Shown: piece after piece, positions 23,431 through 31,841 of the stretch
How the letters are laid out: each line of letters starts with the position of its first letter
How positions within the stretch are numbered: position 1 is the stretch's first letter
DNA from: Ectobacillus funiculus
GTDB taxonomy: Bacteria; Bacillota; Bacilli; Bacillales; Bacillaceae_G
NCBI RefSeq assembly: GCF_042429435.1
Contig: NZ_JBHMAF010000196.1
Reading direction: 5' to 3' (one strand)
DNA: 64,000 bases
Program-made: the position numbers and the translations under genes
Notes under the pieces: generated by a model
Databases searched by the model: none
What the model saw: only the letters and a program-made list of their open reading frames with translations
Told to the model about the DNA's origin: nothing

Positions 23431-24330
23431 ATGGTTTTAAAGCTAGAAAACGTTACAAAAAAGTTTGGATCCTTTCCTGCAGTTGATGATGTGTCCATTT
23501 CGATTCCAGAAAAAGAGATGTTTGGATTTTTAGGGGCAAATGGCGCAGGAAAAACAACAACATTTAGAATGATCTTAGGATTGCTAGATCCAAGTGGTGG
23601 AACTATTACTTGGGACAATAAACCGATTAACTACACGACAAGTCATCTCATTGGCTATCTTCCAGAGGAGAGAGGCTTATATCCAAAATTAAAAGTAAAA
23701 GAGCAGATTGTGTATTTAGCTAGGTTAAGAGGTATGCAAAAGCAAGCTGCTTTAAAAGAATTAGATTCCTGGTTAACTAGATTTAAGATACCTGGATATA
23801 AGGATAAAAAGGTAGAGGAGCTTTCCAAAGGAAATCAGCAAAAAATTCAATTTATTACTGCTGTTATTCATAAGCCGCAGCTTTTGATTTTGGATGAACC
23901 TTTCAGTGGCCTTGATCCAGTGAATGTTGAACTGTTAAAGGAGGCAGTCTTACATTTGAAAGAAAACGGAACGACTATCGTGTTTTCAAGCCATCGAATG
24001 GAGCATGTAGAAGAGATGTGTGAGCATTTATGTATTATGCACCACGGAAAACCGATTGTTCATGGTTCTCTAAAGGAAATTAAACGGTCATTTGGAAAGA
24101 AAAATTTGATCATCCATGCGGATTTTAATATGGATTTCCTTAAAAGCTATTCAGGAGTAACGAAAACAAAGCAAACACCGGAAGGAACTCATTTACAGAT
24201 TGAAGGAGAATATGTCGCTGAAAAAATCTTAAATGATATTGTTGGAAAAGGTTTCATCCGAAAATTTGTCCTTGAAGAACCTTCTTTGAATGATATTTTT
24301 ATCGAGAAAGTAGGTGCTTCCTATGAATAA
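23431..24330 (+). CDS. yhaQ: ABC transporter ATP-binding protein (NatA/YhaQ type)
   Basis: A 299-residue ATPase of an export ABC system. Walker A is GANGAGKTTT (about 34-43), the signature is ELSKGNQQK (an LSGGQ variant seen in NatA-type exporters), Walker B is LLILDEP, and the H-loop is SSHRM. A C-terminal extension of about 80 residues follows the core. It overlaps the permease gene by 8 bp. The pair matches the NatAB/YhaQP layout, proposed to export Na+ or toxic compounds; the substrate is not visible from sequence. The two genes are more AT-rich than their neighbours. Confidence 0.85.
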   Translation: MVLKLENVTKKFGSFPAVDDVSISIPEKEMFGFLGANGAGKTTTFRMILGLLDPSGGTITWDNKPINYTTSHLIGYLPEERGLYPKLKVKEQIVYLARLRGMQKQAALKELDSWLTRFKIPGYKDKKVEELSKGNQQKIQFITAVIHKPQLLILDEPFSGLDPVNVELLKEAVLHLKENGTTIVFSSHRMEHVEEMCEHLCIMHHGKPIVHGSLKEIKRSFGKKNLIIHADFNMDFLKSYSGVTKTKQTPEGTHLQIEGEYVAEKILNDIVGKGFIRKFVLEEPSLNDIFIEKVGASYE

Positions 24331-25576
24331 TTTCTGGATTATCTTATTTCATACATACACGAGTAAGCTAAAAACAAAACAATTTTTAATTTCTACCGCT
24401 ATCACTTTGGTAATCATGATTGGTTTAACCAATATGACGAATATTATTAACTTTTTTAATAAAGGTGAGGACCAGGATACAATTGCTGTGATTGACGAAA
24501 CAAATGCCCTGTTTGAACCGCTTAAGCAAAATGTAAAAGGGGTAAACCAGGACATCAAACTGGTCAATTATACGGATGGAGAGAAAAAAGCACAATCTGA
24601 AGTAGAAAAAGGCTCCTATAAAGGTGTACTGATCCTTTCATTTGATAAAGAAAACCTTCCTTTGGCTACGTATAAATCTATGACAATCGCAGATTCGACT
24701 TTACCTACAGAATTACAAAATAGTTTGCAGCAAATTAAAACGCAAATTGCGGCATCAAAAATCAATCTATCTTCTGAGCAGCTAGCAAAGCTGTATGAGC
24801 CTGTTTCATTTGAGCGAGTGGCTCTTGAGAAAAATGCAAAAACAGCAGAAGAATTGGATCAAGCTAGAGGTTTGGTATATGTGTTATTGTTCATTATCTA
24901 TTTTTCAGTGATCATGTATGCGAACATGATTGCGATGGAGGTTGCTATAGAGAAATCGTCTCGCGTTATGGAAATTTTAATTTCAAGCGTTTCTCCCATT
25001 AAGCAAATGTTTGCCAAAATATTAGGTGTAGGTTTACTAAGTTTGACTCAGCTTATCGTGTTATTAGGAATAGGCTATTATTCTGTTAAACAAAATCTTT
25101 CCTCAATGGAAGGCGGGTTTTTTGATTCTTTTGGATTCAATACTATTCCAATAGCCACTGTTATATATGCAGTCGTCTTTTTTGTACTAGGGTATTTCCT
25201 ATATGCGACCTTAGCGGCATTTTTAGGATCTTTAGTAAGCAGAATTGAGGATGTTCAGCAAATGATTACCCCGATGACTCTATTAATAGTTGCTGGATTT
25301 ATGATTGCGATGTTTGGTTTGGGCCAGCCGGATACCACATTTATTACGGTAACCTCCTATATTCCCTTCTTTATACCAATGTTGATGTTCATGCGTGTTG
25401 GGATGTTGACTATTCCTGCTTGGGAGCCGTTAGTGGGAATAGGTATTCTGATAGTGACGATTGTGGTTCTCGCCATATTTGGAGCACGGGTATATAAAGG
25501 CGGCGTTCTTATGTATGGAAAATCCAGCTCCTTTAAGGATATAAAAAAGGCACTTCAGTTAACAAAAAATGAATAA
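24323..25576 (+). CDS. yhaP: ABC transporter permease (NatB/YhaP type)
   Basis: A 417-residue membrane subunit: one N-terminal helix (about 20-40), a large extracytoplasmic domain (about 45-180), then five to six helices at the C-terminal half. This is the ABC-2 layout of NatB and YhaP. ATG 24323 overlaps the end of the ATPase gene and has TAGGTG upstream. No other operon member follows; a terminator lies about 100 bp downstream. Confidence 0.85.
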   Translation: MNNFWIILFHTYTSKLKTKQFLISTAITLVIMIGLTNMTNIINFFNKGEDQDTIAVIDETNALFEPLKQNVKGVNQDIKLVNYTDGEKKAQSEVEKGSYKGVLILSFDKENLPLATYKSMTIADSTLPTELQNSLQQIKTQIAASKINLSSEQLAKLYEPVSFERVALEKNAKTAEELDQARGLVYVLLFIIYFSVIMYANMIAMEVAIEKSSRVMEILISSVSPIKQMFAKILGVGLLSLTQLIVLLGIGYYSVKQNLSSMEGGFFDSFGFNTIPIATVIYAVVFFVLGYFLYATLAAFLGSLVSRIEDVQQMITPMTLLIVAGFMIAMFGLGQPDTTFITVTSYIPFFIPMLMFMRVGMLTIPAWEPLVGIGILIVTIVVLAIFGARVYKGGVLMYGKSSSFKDIKKALQLTKNE

Positions 25577-25673
25577 AGCTAGGAAACGAAGAGGATGATT
25601 ACTAGTTAAAGCAGATAGTTCTTCAGCCACAATCGCAAAAGAGCTGCTAGCCCTTACGAACTAGCAGTAAACG

Positions 25674-25706
25674 AGACTGCCAGAAAATTTTTGGCGGTCT
25701 TATTTA
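25674..25706 (+). terminator. Terminator after the ABC operon
   Basis: AGACTGCCA / TGGCGGTCT stem (one G-T pair) followed by TATTT. A second small stem, CTGCTAG / CTAGCAG, lies just upstream at 25644-25667. Confidence 0.6.
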
Positions 25707-25708
25707 CT

Positions 25709-25814
25709 ACACTGTAGGAAAGTATAAATTTCCAGCCAGAAGTGAATTCAGCGTAGTCGGAAATTTTAGGAATACAGTATAAGTAGGGCTACGCCAATCG
25801 ACGAGTTTTCTTTA
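25709..25814 (+). repeat. Repeat A copy 12 (internally deleted)
   Basis: Outer ACTGTA / TACAGT and inner TTTCC / GGAAA pairs. The middle is shortened: GGGCTACG runs directly into CCAATCGACGAGTTTTCTTTA. Confidence 0.85.
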
Positions 25815-25877
25815 CTATAGAACTTAAAAGTGCCTATAGAACTTAAAAGTACCTATGGCACTTTTAAGTGCGTTCTT
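25815..25877. repeat. Tandem and inverted short repeats upstream of yvgN
   Basis: Two direct 19-bp copies of CTATAGAACTTAAAAGTGC type (25815-25833, 25834-25852) are followed by an inverted partner; CTTAAAAGTGCC (25823-25834) pairs perfectly with GGCACTTTTAAG (25857-25868). It lies about 130 bp before yvgN and could be an operator. The rest of the 25815-26003 gap shows no gene. Confidence 0.6.
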
Positions 25878-26003
25878 CTCATGAGCAGTACTATCAGTCA
25901 TAATAACTCTTGTCAAAGCGGATAGCTGACGGATAATAGACAGCTTGTTAGCAGCTATCTTACTTTATTGTCTAATAGGAACAACTTTGAGGAGGATATA
26001 GAA

Positions 26004-26843
26004 ATGCAGAACTTACAAAGTACAACTACATTGCATAATGGTGTAAAAATGCCTTGGTTTGGCTTAGGAGTATTTAAGGTAGAAGAAGGACCAGAATTGG
26101 TTCATGCAGTAAAGGCTGCTATTAAGCATGGATATCGCAGCATTGATACGGCAGCGATTTATGGGAATGAAGAGGGAGTTGGGCAGGCAATCCGTGAGGG
26201 GCTTGCGGATGCAGGCTTATCCCGTGAGGATTTGTTTGTGACTTCCAAGGTATGGAATGCAGATCAAGGCTATGAGACTACGCTTACTGCTTTTGAGACA
26301 AGCTTAGAAAAGCTGGGATTAGATTATTTGGACTTATACCTGATTCACTGGCCGGTTGAAGGAAAGTATAAAGAGACTTGGAGAGCATTGGAAGCTCTTT
26401 ATAAGGCAGGACGTATTCGCGCAATTGGGGTAAGCAACTTCCAAATTCATCACTTGCAAGACTTACTGAAGGAAGCAGAAATCAAGCCAATGATCAACCA
26501 AGTGGAGTATCATCCAAGGCTGACACAAGTAGAATTACAAACGTTCTGTAAGGAACAAGGGATTCAACTGGAAGCGTGGTCCCCTCTTATGCAAGGTCAA
26601 TTATTAGACCATCCAGAGCTGCAAGAAATCGCAGGCCAACACGGAAAATCCATTGCTCAAGTGATTTTGCGCTGGGACCTGCAGCATGGTGTTGTGACCA
26701 TTCCTAAATCCATAAAGGAACATCGCATTATCGAAAATGCCGCTATTTTTGATTTTGAATTAACTGCAGAGGATATGGAGCGAATCGATGCTTTGAATCA
26801 AAATCACCGTGTGGGGCCGGATCCTGATAACTTTGATTTCTAA
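26004..26843 (+). CDS. yvgN: Aldo/keto reductase, glyoxal/methylglyoxal reductase type
   Basis: A 279-residue NADPH-dependent reductase closely matching B. subtilis YvgN, which reduces methylglyoxal and other aldehydes. The family signatures are present: GYRSIDTAAIYGNEEGVG with catalytic Asp and Tyr, LDLYLIHWP with the catalytic His, and the C-terminal cofactor motif IPKSIKEHRI. I start at ATG 26004, which has GAGGAGGATATAGAA; the open frame upstream does not resemble the family. A strong terminator follows. Confidence 0.9.
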   Translation: MQNLQSTTTLHNGVKMPWFGLGVFKVEEGPELVHAVKAAIKHGYRSIDTAAIYGNEEGVGQAIREGLADAGLSREDLFVTSKVWNADQGYETTLTAFETSLEKLGLDYLDLYLIHWPVEGKYKETWRALEALYKAGRIRAIGVSNFQIHHLQDLLKEAEIKPMINQVEYHPRLTQVELQTFCKEQGIQLEAWSPLMQGQLLDHPELQEIAGQHGKSIAQVILRWDLQHGVVTIPKSIKEHRIIENAAIFDFELTAEDMERIDALNQNHRVGPDPDNFDF

Positions 26844-26857
26844 TACAGCCGATCGTT

Positions 26858-26885
26858 AAGCCGAGGGCAATGCCCTCGGCTTTTT
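26858..26885 (+). terminator. Terminator of yvgN
   Basis: AAGCCGAGGG / CCCTCGGCTT stem and TTTTT, 15 bp after the stop codon. Confidence 0.9.
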
Positions 26886-26889
26886 GTAC

Positions 26890-27018
26890 CACTGTAGGAA
26901 AGTATAAATTTCCAGCTAGAAGCGAATTCGACGTAGCCGGAAACTTTAGGAATACAGTATAAGTAGGGCTGCGCCTCTGTCTTCGCCAATCGGCTCGCTA
27001 ATCGGCGAGTTTTCTTTA
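26890..27018 (+). repeat. Repeat A copy 13
   Basis: Near-complete; outer ACTGTA / TACAGT, inner TTTCC / GGAAA. It ends in CTCGCTAATCGGCGAG and T-run, and so also offers a terminator facing mtnE from the left. Confidence 0.9.
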
Positions 27019-27040
27019 CCCGCATCGTTGTAGAACGTCC

Positions 27041-28231
27041 CTACATTGTACATGTTCTTTCGAAAATACCAAGCTTCGCAATGCGTTGGATTGCTTCCTG
27101 CAAGCGTTCCTCTGTATGAAGCAGACCGACGCGTACATACCCTTCGCCGTGCTCACCGAAGCCATTGCCTGGTGCAAATGCAACGTGCGCTTGTTCGAGC
27201 AAGATATCGGCAAATTGCTGTGATGTATAACCGTCGGGAACAGGAAGCCACGCAAAGAAGGAGCCCTCTGGTGCTTTTACATCCCACCCGATGGAATGAC
27301 AAGCAGAGACCAATGCTTCGCGGCGTGACTCATAGCGGGCTACAAGCTCTTCGACGCATGTTTGCGGTTGGAGCAATGCTTGTTTTGTGGCTTCTTGAAT
27401 GGCGCCGAATATGCTTACATACATATGATCCTGCAGCAGGTTAATCGCTTCAATGACACTTTCGTTTCCGACTGCAAACGCGATGCGCCAGCCAGCCATG
27501 TTATACGTTTTCGACATTGTGTAGATTTCAATACCTGCTTCCTTTGCGCCTTCTGCTTGAAGGAAGCTAATTGGCTTTTTCCCGTTAAAGCCGATCGCGC
27601 CGTATGCGAAATCGTGGCAAACTAAGATGTTATGCTTATTTGCGAAAGCAGCTGTTTCCGCAAAAAATTCCTTCGTCGCCACTGCACCTGTCGGGTTGTT
27701 TGGATAGTTGAGGAACATAAGCTTTGCTTCGTCTGCCACCTCGGGCGCAAGCTTGCTATAATCAGGAAGAAAGCCGTTTTCGGCAAGCAGCGGCATCATG
27801 CTCATCTTTGCTTTTGCAAGAGCGACGCCTGACCAATAATCCGGATAGCCTGGGTCCGGTACCAAAATCGTATCTTCAGGCTCGGTAAAGCAGAGCGGAA
27901 GCTCAACAAGACCGGCTTTGCCCCCGAATAAAACCGCGACTTCCTTTTCAGGATCAAGTGTTACGCCATATTCACGCTTATAAAATACTGCAACCGCTTC
28001 CTTTAAGCTGTGTGTTCCGCGAAATGGCGGATATTTATGATGCACGGGATTTGCGGCAGCCTCCTGCAGCGCCCGTACTATATGTGTTGGGGTCGGTTGG
28101 TCTGGATTTCCCTGTCCGAGATTGATGACATCATGTCCTTCGCTCATTACCTTGTTTACCTTTTGCACAAGTGAGGCAAAAAATTGTGTTGGCAATTGTG
28201 TTAAAACGTGAGAAGTTTTAAAAGATTTCAT
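27041..28231 (-). CDS. mtnE: Methionine-salvage aminotransferase MtnE
   Basis: MtnE transaminates 4-methylthio-2-oxobutyrate to methionine, the last step of the methionine salvage pathway. The 396-residue class-I aminotransferase has the NLGQGNPDQPTP entry segment, NYPNNPTGA, and the PLP lysine in TMSKTYNMAGWR. It matches B. subtilis MtnE over its whole length. No ribosome site is visible before the ATG; instead a compact RNA structure ends 10 nt upstream. It is divergent from mtnU, as a pair of the same pathway. Other mtn genes are not in this window. Confidence 0.92.
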   Translation of the reverse strand: MKSFKTSHVLTQLPTQFFASLVQKVNKVMSEGHDVINLGQGNPDQPTPTHIVRALQEAAANPVHHKYPPFRGTHSLKEAVAVFYKREYGVTLDPEKEVAVLFGGKAGLVELPLCFTEPEDTILVPDPGYPDYWSGVALAKAKMSMMPLLAENGFLPDYSKLAPEVADEAKLMFLNYPNNPTGAVATKEFFAETAAFANKHNILVCHDFAYGAIGFNGKKPISFLQAEGAKEAGIEIYTMSKTYNMAGWRIAFAVGNESVIEAINLLQDHMYVSIFGAIQEATKQALLQPQTCVEELVARYESRREALVSACHSIGWDVKAPEGSFFAWLPVPDGYTSQQFADILLEQAHVAFAPGNGFGEHGEGYVRVGLLHTEERLQEAIQRIAKLGIFERTCTM

Positions 28232-28241
28232 TGGATTTTTC

Positions 28242-28320
28242 GTGCAGGATACCCGACTTCAGGCCCATTTCTAAGTCGAGGAGGAATGCTCGATTTTACA
28301 TCGCAAAACACTTCCTGCAC
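28242..28320 (-). promoter_or_regulatory. Structured leader of mtnE (candidate riboswitch)
   Basis: On the mtnE strand GTGCAGGA pairs perfectly with TCCTGCAC over a 63-nt interior that contains two hairpins: CGAT-GTAAA-ATCG and CGACTT-13 nt-AAGTCG. The closing stem ends about 10 nt before the ATG where a ribosome site would be expected. It does not match the SAM-I (S-box) core or any leader I know. Confidence 0.55.
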
Positions 28321-28537
28321 ATCCCCCTCCCATTGTATAATTTTGGATAAGAGAAAACCATTGGGCGTATTTTTCGTCTTTTAAAAAATGTTGCAATTCT
28401 AGTGACCAATCATATATGTTTATGAGTGATTTGTAAAGAACAAAATCACAGTAGGAAAGGTACAGTTTCTGCGGTTTGCTGAAGAGGTACAGTTTCTTTT
28501 CTGTATATAAAAAGAGGATGCGGGAGGGGCTATAAAT

Positions 28538-29317
28538 ATGAAAGTAGCATGCTTGCAAATGGACATTGCATTTGGCGATATTGAGGAAAATGTAAAGCGC
28601 GCAGCGGAGCAGCTGGCGGCTGTAATGGAGCAGGAGCCTGATGTTGTTGTGCTGCCGGAGCTTTGGACGACTGGCTATGATTTAACGCGTCTTGATGTAC
28701 TTGGCGATGTTGATGGAGTACATGTAAAGGGTGTAATGAGCGAGTGGGCAAAAGCGTATGATGTAAACATTGTTGGCGGCTCGATTGCGAAGCGTACAGA
28801 TGATGGCGTAACAAACACAATGTATATGTTTGACCGAAGCGGCGAGATTGTTGGCGAATACAGCAAGGTACATTTGTTTCAGCTGATGGATGAGCATAAG
28901 TTTTTAGCACCCGGAAGCGATGAGGGACAGTTCACAGTCGATAACGTGCCGTGCGCCGGCTTTATTTGCTATGACATTCGTTTTCCAGAGTGGCTGCGTG
29001 TACATACGTCAAAGGGTGCAGAGGTGCTGTTTGTTGTGGCGGAGTGGCCGCTGCCGCGTCTGGTGCATTGGCGTACACTTTTAACAGCGCGTGCAATTGA
29101 AAATCAATGCTACGTTGTGGCGTGCAACCGCGCTGGAAGCGATCCAAACAATGTGTTTGCGGGGCATTCGATGATTATTGACCCTTGGGGCGAAGTTGTA
29201 GCTGAGGCGGGAGAAGGGGAAGAAATGCTCGTCGGCACGCTTGACTTTGCAAAAATCCCAGAGGTGCGCCGCGGTATTCCGGTTTTTGAAGATCGCCGTC
29301 CAGATTTATATAAATAA
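28538..29317 (+). CDS. mtnU: Carbon-nitrogen hydrolase MtnU (omega-amidase type)
   Basis: A 259-residue nitrilase-superfamily amidase. The Glu-Lys-Cys triad is in LPELWTTG (Glu), YSKVHLF (Lys) and FICYDIRFPEW (Cys). B. subtilis MtnU (YkrU) accompanies mtnE and is proposed to hydrolyse the 2-oxoglutaramate left by the glutamine-dependent transaminase. The divergent placement next to mtnE supports this. GGGAGGGGCTATAA precedes the ATG. A 13-bp direct repeat (AGGTACAGTTTCT at 28458 and 28485) lies in its upstream region. Confidence 0.9.
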   Translation: MKVACLQMDIAFGDIEENVKRAAEQLAAVMEQEPDVVVLPELWTTGYDLTRLDVLGDVDGVHVKGVMSEWAKAYDVNIVGGSIAKRTDDGVTNTMYMFDRSGEIVGEYSKVHLFQLMDEHKFLAPGSDEGQFTVDNVPCAGFICYDIRFPEWLRVHTSKGAEVLFVVAEWPLPRLVHWRTLLTARAIENQCYVVACNRAGSDPNNVFAGHSMIIDPWGEVVAEAGEGEEMLVGTLDFAKIPEVRRGIPVFEDRRPDLYK

Positions 29318-29345
29318 GAAAGCAGCTTATTGACGATGAGGGCTA

Positions 29346-29408
29346 TCCTTAAAATTTCCGACTATGTCGAATTCTCTTCTAGCTGGAAATGTCTCCTCTT
29401 ACAGTGTA
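29346..29408 (-). repeat. Repeat A copy 14 (fragment)
   Basis: Only the first hairpin half remains (GGAAATTTT and TTTCCAGCTAGAAGAG on the minus strand, ending at the TTACAGTG edge). Confidence 0.7.
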
Positions 29409-29511
29409 ACAAAGGTTGTTAAGAGGAGACACACGGACCGATTATGTATTCAAGCAATAGCCTATTTTTTCTTCTTTTTCTTATATACAAAGAGAAAAGG
29501 AGGGAATTGCT

Positions 29512-29658
29512 ATGGAGGAATGGATCGCATATATTGGCAATATCGGCTTTCCAATCGTTGTTACCCTATATTTGCTGCACCGTATTGAGAGTAAGCTGGA
29601 CGCTGTCGTTGTGGCCATTGAGAAACTGCCGCAGCACTTTTCTGTATATGATAAATAG
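29512..29658 (+). CDS. YvrJ-family small protein
   Basis: A 48-residue protein with one hydrophobic helix (IGNIGFPIVVTLYLLHRI) followed by an amphipathic segment (ESKLDAVVVAIEKL). This is the layout of the YvrJ family of short Bacillus membrane peptides; their function is unknown to me. AAAAGGAGGGAATTGCT makes a perfect ribosome site. A bidirectional terminator follows 10 bp after the stop codon. Confidence 0.8.
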   Translation: MEEWIAYIGNIGFPIVVTLYLLHRIESKLDAVVVAIEKLPQHFSVYDK

Positions 29659-29667
29659 GAGATATAG

Positions 29668-29706
29668 AAAAAAGCAACCGATCAGATTAGCGTCGGTTGC
29701 TTTTTT
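29668..29706. terminator. Bidirectional terminator
   Basis: A 14-bp perfect stem (core AAGCAACCGA / TCGGTTGCTT) with A-run and T-run flanks, between the convergent YvrJ-like and metalloprotease-like genes. Confidence 0.9.
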
Positions 29707-30313
29707 CTTTTAACAGCGGACTGCGCAGCGCTGTGCGCCGCTGATTGGATGTAATTAAATCCTCTGGATGGCGCCACGACTTCGGTGAGGGAATAATCGG
29801 GTGCATGAGGTTCTGGGAATTTGGATGATGCACCCCACCGTCGGGACAGTCTGGATCTGAATTCGTCCAAACTCCTTGTTCGCGGCGTGTTAATAAAATA
29901 TGTCCAAGCTCATGTGCGAGCGTGTATAAATTCGAATGGGATGCAGCGCCGTTTGTTATTACAATAAAGCCCTTGAGGATTCCGTTTGAAACACGAGAGC
30001 AGGCGCAGGCAATGACATTATCTTCTTGGAAATAGTCACCGCCAACATAGCATACATAAATATCCGCTCTTGGGGAAAGCGCTGTAGCATGGTGCATCAG
30101 GCGATTTACCTTAGGCTGTTCAGTAAATGGAGTAAGATAGCTAATTTCCCGATCAGCGAAGCTGTAGGAGGAGCTAAGACGAACGATGCGTGTAACAGAG
30201 AAGCGAATCGGGTACCAAATATCCTCTGAGCATAAAAAGTCCCGTTTTAAGCGGTCGTAATCGGCATCTGCGCCGGGGGCAATGCATATACATACGTTAA
30301 CATACAGAGTCAT
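29687..30313 (-). CDS. Putative zinc metalloprotease-like protein (HELGH)
   Basis: A 208-residue protein with the zinc-peptidase motif HELGH in TLAHELGHILL, followed by GGVHHPNSQNLMHP, which can supply a third ligand and the methionine turn of metzincin-type enzymes. The pattern resembles minimal secreted or intracellular metzincins, but there is no signal peptide, and the usual HExxHxxGxxH spacing is not kept. The N-terminal domain has several Cys residues (VCICIA, CACS). ATG 30313 is preceded by AGAGGTG; an upstream ATG in frame lacks a ribosome site. Its final codons overlap the shared terminator. Confidence 0.65.
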   Translation of the reverse strand: MTLYVNVCICIAPGADADYDRLKRDFLCSEDIWYPIRFSVTRIVRLSSSYSFADREISYLTPFTEQPKVNRLMHHATALSPRADIYVCYVGGDYFQEDNVIACACSRVSNGILKGFIVITNGAASHSNLYTLAHELGHILLTRREQGVWTNSDPDCPDGGVHHPNSQNLMHPIIPSPKSWRHPEDLITSNQRRTALRSPLLKEKSNRR

Positions 30314-30914
30314 AACGACACCTCTGAAGTGAGATACGACAGTATATGAGACCATTCGCGGTTTTGTTTGTACGATTATCTCGGTTATTGGGAAAAGACG
30401 GTGACCTTGTCGGAAAAAGATGAATCGAAAAGGTCGAAAGTCAGTTGCTTTTTTTGTATAATAAAAATGGATAAATATAGAAAGTGTAGCAGTTATAAAC
30501 AGTGAATTTTATTGCGCATAAAATCATAAAAAACAATCTTAGATATTGCTCTTATAGGTTTTAGGGTGTCTGTTTCTTGCTTTCAAGCTCGAAGGAGCGT
30601 AGAGGAGGTGAAAACTGGTTTCGTAAAATTACCAAAGGTGGATAAATAATACTAAAGGGTATGGGTGTTTTGTATTTACAGGGTTTATATTAGGAGTACC
30701 GTTTAGCTGGGACAACGTGCAGAAGGCTGCGGTTATCTTTACAGGGATAGGTTACACCTATAATTAAGGAACAAGAATATCCCTTATTGATTGCGCGCAG
30801 GCGATCCCCTAGTGTACGAATCCTGTGAGGACGCGTTTCCAAAAGGAGATGCAAAACTTGTAAATGTAATGCTGAATTGTAACTTTTGGTAAGTTTTGTG
30901 AACCAGGCTGCTTG
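30314..30914. other. Intergenic region, no convincing gene
   Basis: A 600-bp stretch. It holds a stop-bounded frame at 30627-30767 with protein-like sequence (GYGCFVFTGFILGVPFSW...) but no start codon, possibly a decayed small membrane protein gene, and a GGAGGTG at 30604 that would serve only a 13-codon frame. Nothing else is supported. Confidence 0.4.
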
Positions 30915-31088
30915 ATGAATAGAGGAAGAAAGAAAACACTTCTGTTTAGTTTGTTGGCATCAATCTGTTTTAGCGGCGGAATCGCATTGAAGCCTGTGCT
31001 AACAAGTGCTCCGACGATAGGTGTATTTTTTGGAACAATTTGTGTGCTGGCTGCCGTCTTTTTTCTCGGAAAAACAGAAGCAAAGTAG
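30915..31088 (+). CDS. Small hypothetical membrane protein
   Basis: A 57-residue reading frame: basic start (MNRGRKK), then two hydrophobic helices (about 8-25 and 33-51) and a polar end. This looks like a genuine two-helix membrane peptide. The ribosome site is poor (CCAGGCTGCTTG), so the start or even expression is uncertain. Confidence 0.5.
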   Translation: MNRGRKKTLLFSLLASICFSGGIALKPVLTSAPTIGVFFGTICVLAAVFFLGKTEAK

Positions 31089-31271
31089 CAAGGATAGCAG
31101 CTTGCGAGCTAAGAGCCGTGTTCTGGGGAAAAAAGAAATGTATGGATAGATAGATGGGAGAGGAACATATTATATAATATGTTCTTTTTCTATGGACACA
31201 TATGAGAATTTCTATTGAGGTAGAAGATGTCTGGAAGTTTGACTATAGGAATAGAGGAGGGATTGCCCAAA

Positions 31272-31724
31272 ATGGGATATATAGAAGAGCTGCGCGAAAT
31301 GATAGGAACGAGGCCTATTATTCTCAACGGATCAGCTATTATTGTGCTCAATCATTCGCAGGAAGTACTGCTGCAATTGCGGACGGATACAAACGATTGG
31401 AGTGTACCAGGCGGAGCGATGGAAATTGGGGAAACGCTTGAGGAAACAGCATCGCGTGAGCTGCTCGAGGAAACAGGATTAAAGAGCGAAATGCTGCAGT
31501 TTCTTGGGGTTTTATCCGGAAAGGACATGTATTATCAATATCCGAACGGGAATGAAGTCTATAATGTGATTCATGTGTTTCAAGCAGATTCAGTGGCAGG
31601 TTCCTTGCGAGTAGATGAGGAAGGGCAAGATTTGCAATATTTCCCGATTGAAAAGCTGCCGGAGGAGCTAAATCCTGTGACAGAACGTATTTTACATAAG
31701 TATTTATTCGCAATCGCAGAGTAA
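31272..31724 (+). CDS. Nudix hydrolase
   Basis: A 150-residue Nudix-family pyrophosphohydrolase. The Nudix box is complete: GGAMEIGETLEETASRELLE then ETG, with the metal-binding Glu residues. Family members clean up modified nucleotides or process nucleoside diphosphate derivatives; the substrate here is unknown. I start at ATG 31272, which follows AGAGGAGGG by 10 nt; the frame is open further upstream. It is a single gene followed by the A+B repeat composite. Confidence 0.88.
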   Translation: MGYIEELREMIGTRPIILNGSAIIVLNHSQEVLLQLRTDTNDWSVPGGAMEIGETLEETASRELLEETGLKSEMLQFLGVLSGKDMYYQYPNGNEVYNVIHVFQADSVAGSLRVDEEGQDLQYFPIEKLPEELNPVTERILHKYLFAIAE

Positions 31725-31736
31725 GCTTTAGAAGAT

Positions 31737-31841
31737 AAGAAAAGCGGACAAGGCCCGCCTTTTGCGGAGGTTCAGCCCTACGCTGCCATTTTGGGCCTCG
31801 GGAGCTAGACATTGCCCCGAAAAATTGTACTTTCTTACATT
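31737..31841 (-). repeat. Repeat B copy 3 (internally deleted)
   Basis: Starts AAGAAAAGCGGACAAGGC and ends CCCCGAAAAATTGTACTTTC like copy 1, but lacks about 45 bp in the middle. It is joined to repeat A copy 15 in the usual order. Confidence 0.75.

Noticed and set aside
28242..28537. SAM-I (S-box) riboswitch before mtnE
   Set aside because: The GGAGGGAC-x-GGCCC and GAAACCCGGCAACC core is absent from both strands.
30627..30767. Protein-like frame (GYGCFVFTGFILG...) in a gene-poor gap
   Set aside because: No ATG, GTG or TTG in frame and a stop codon directly upstream; best seen as a remnant, so not listed as a gene.
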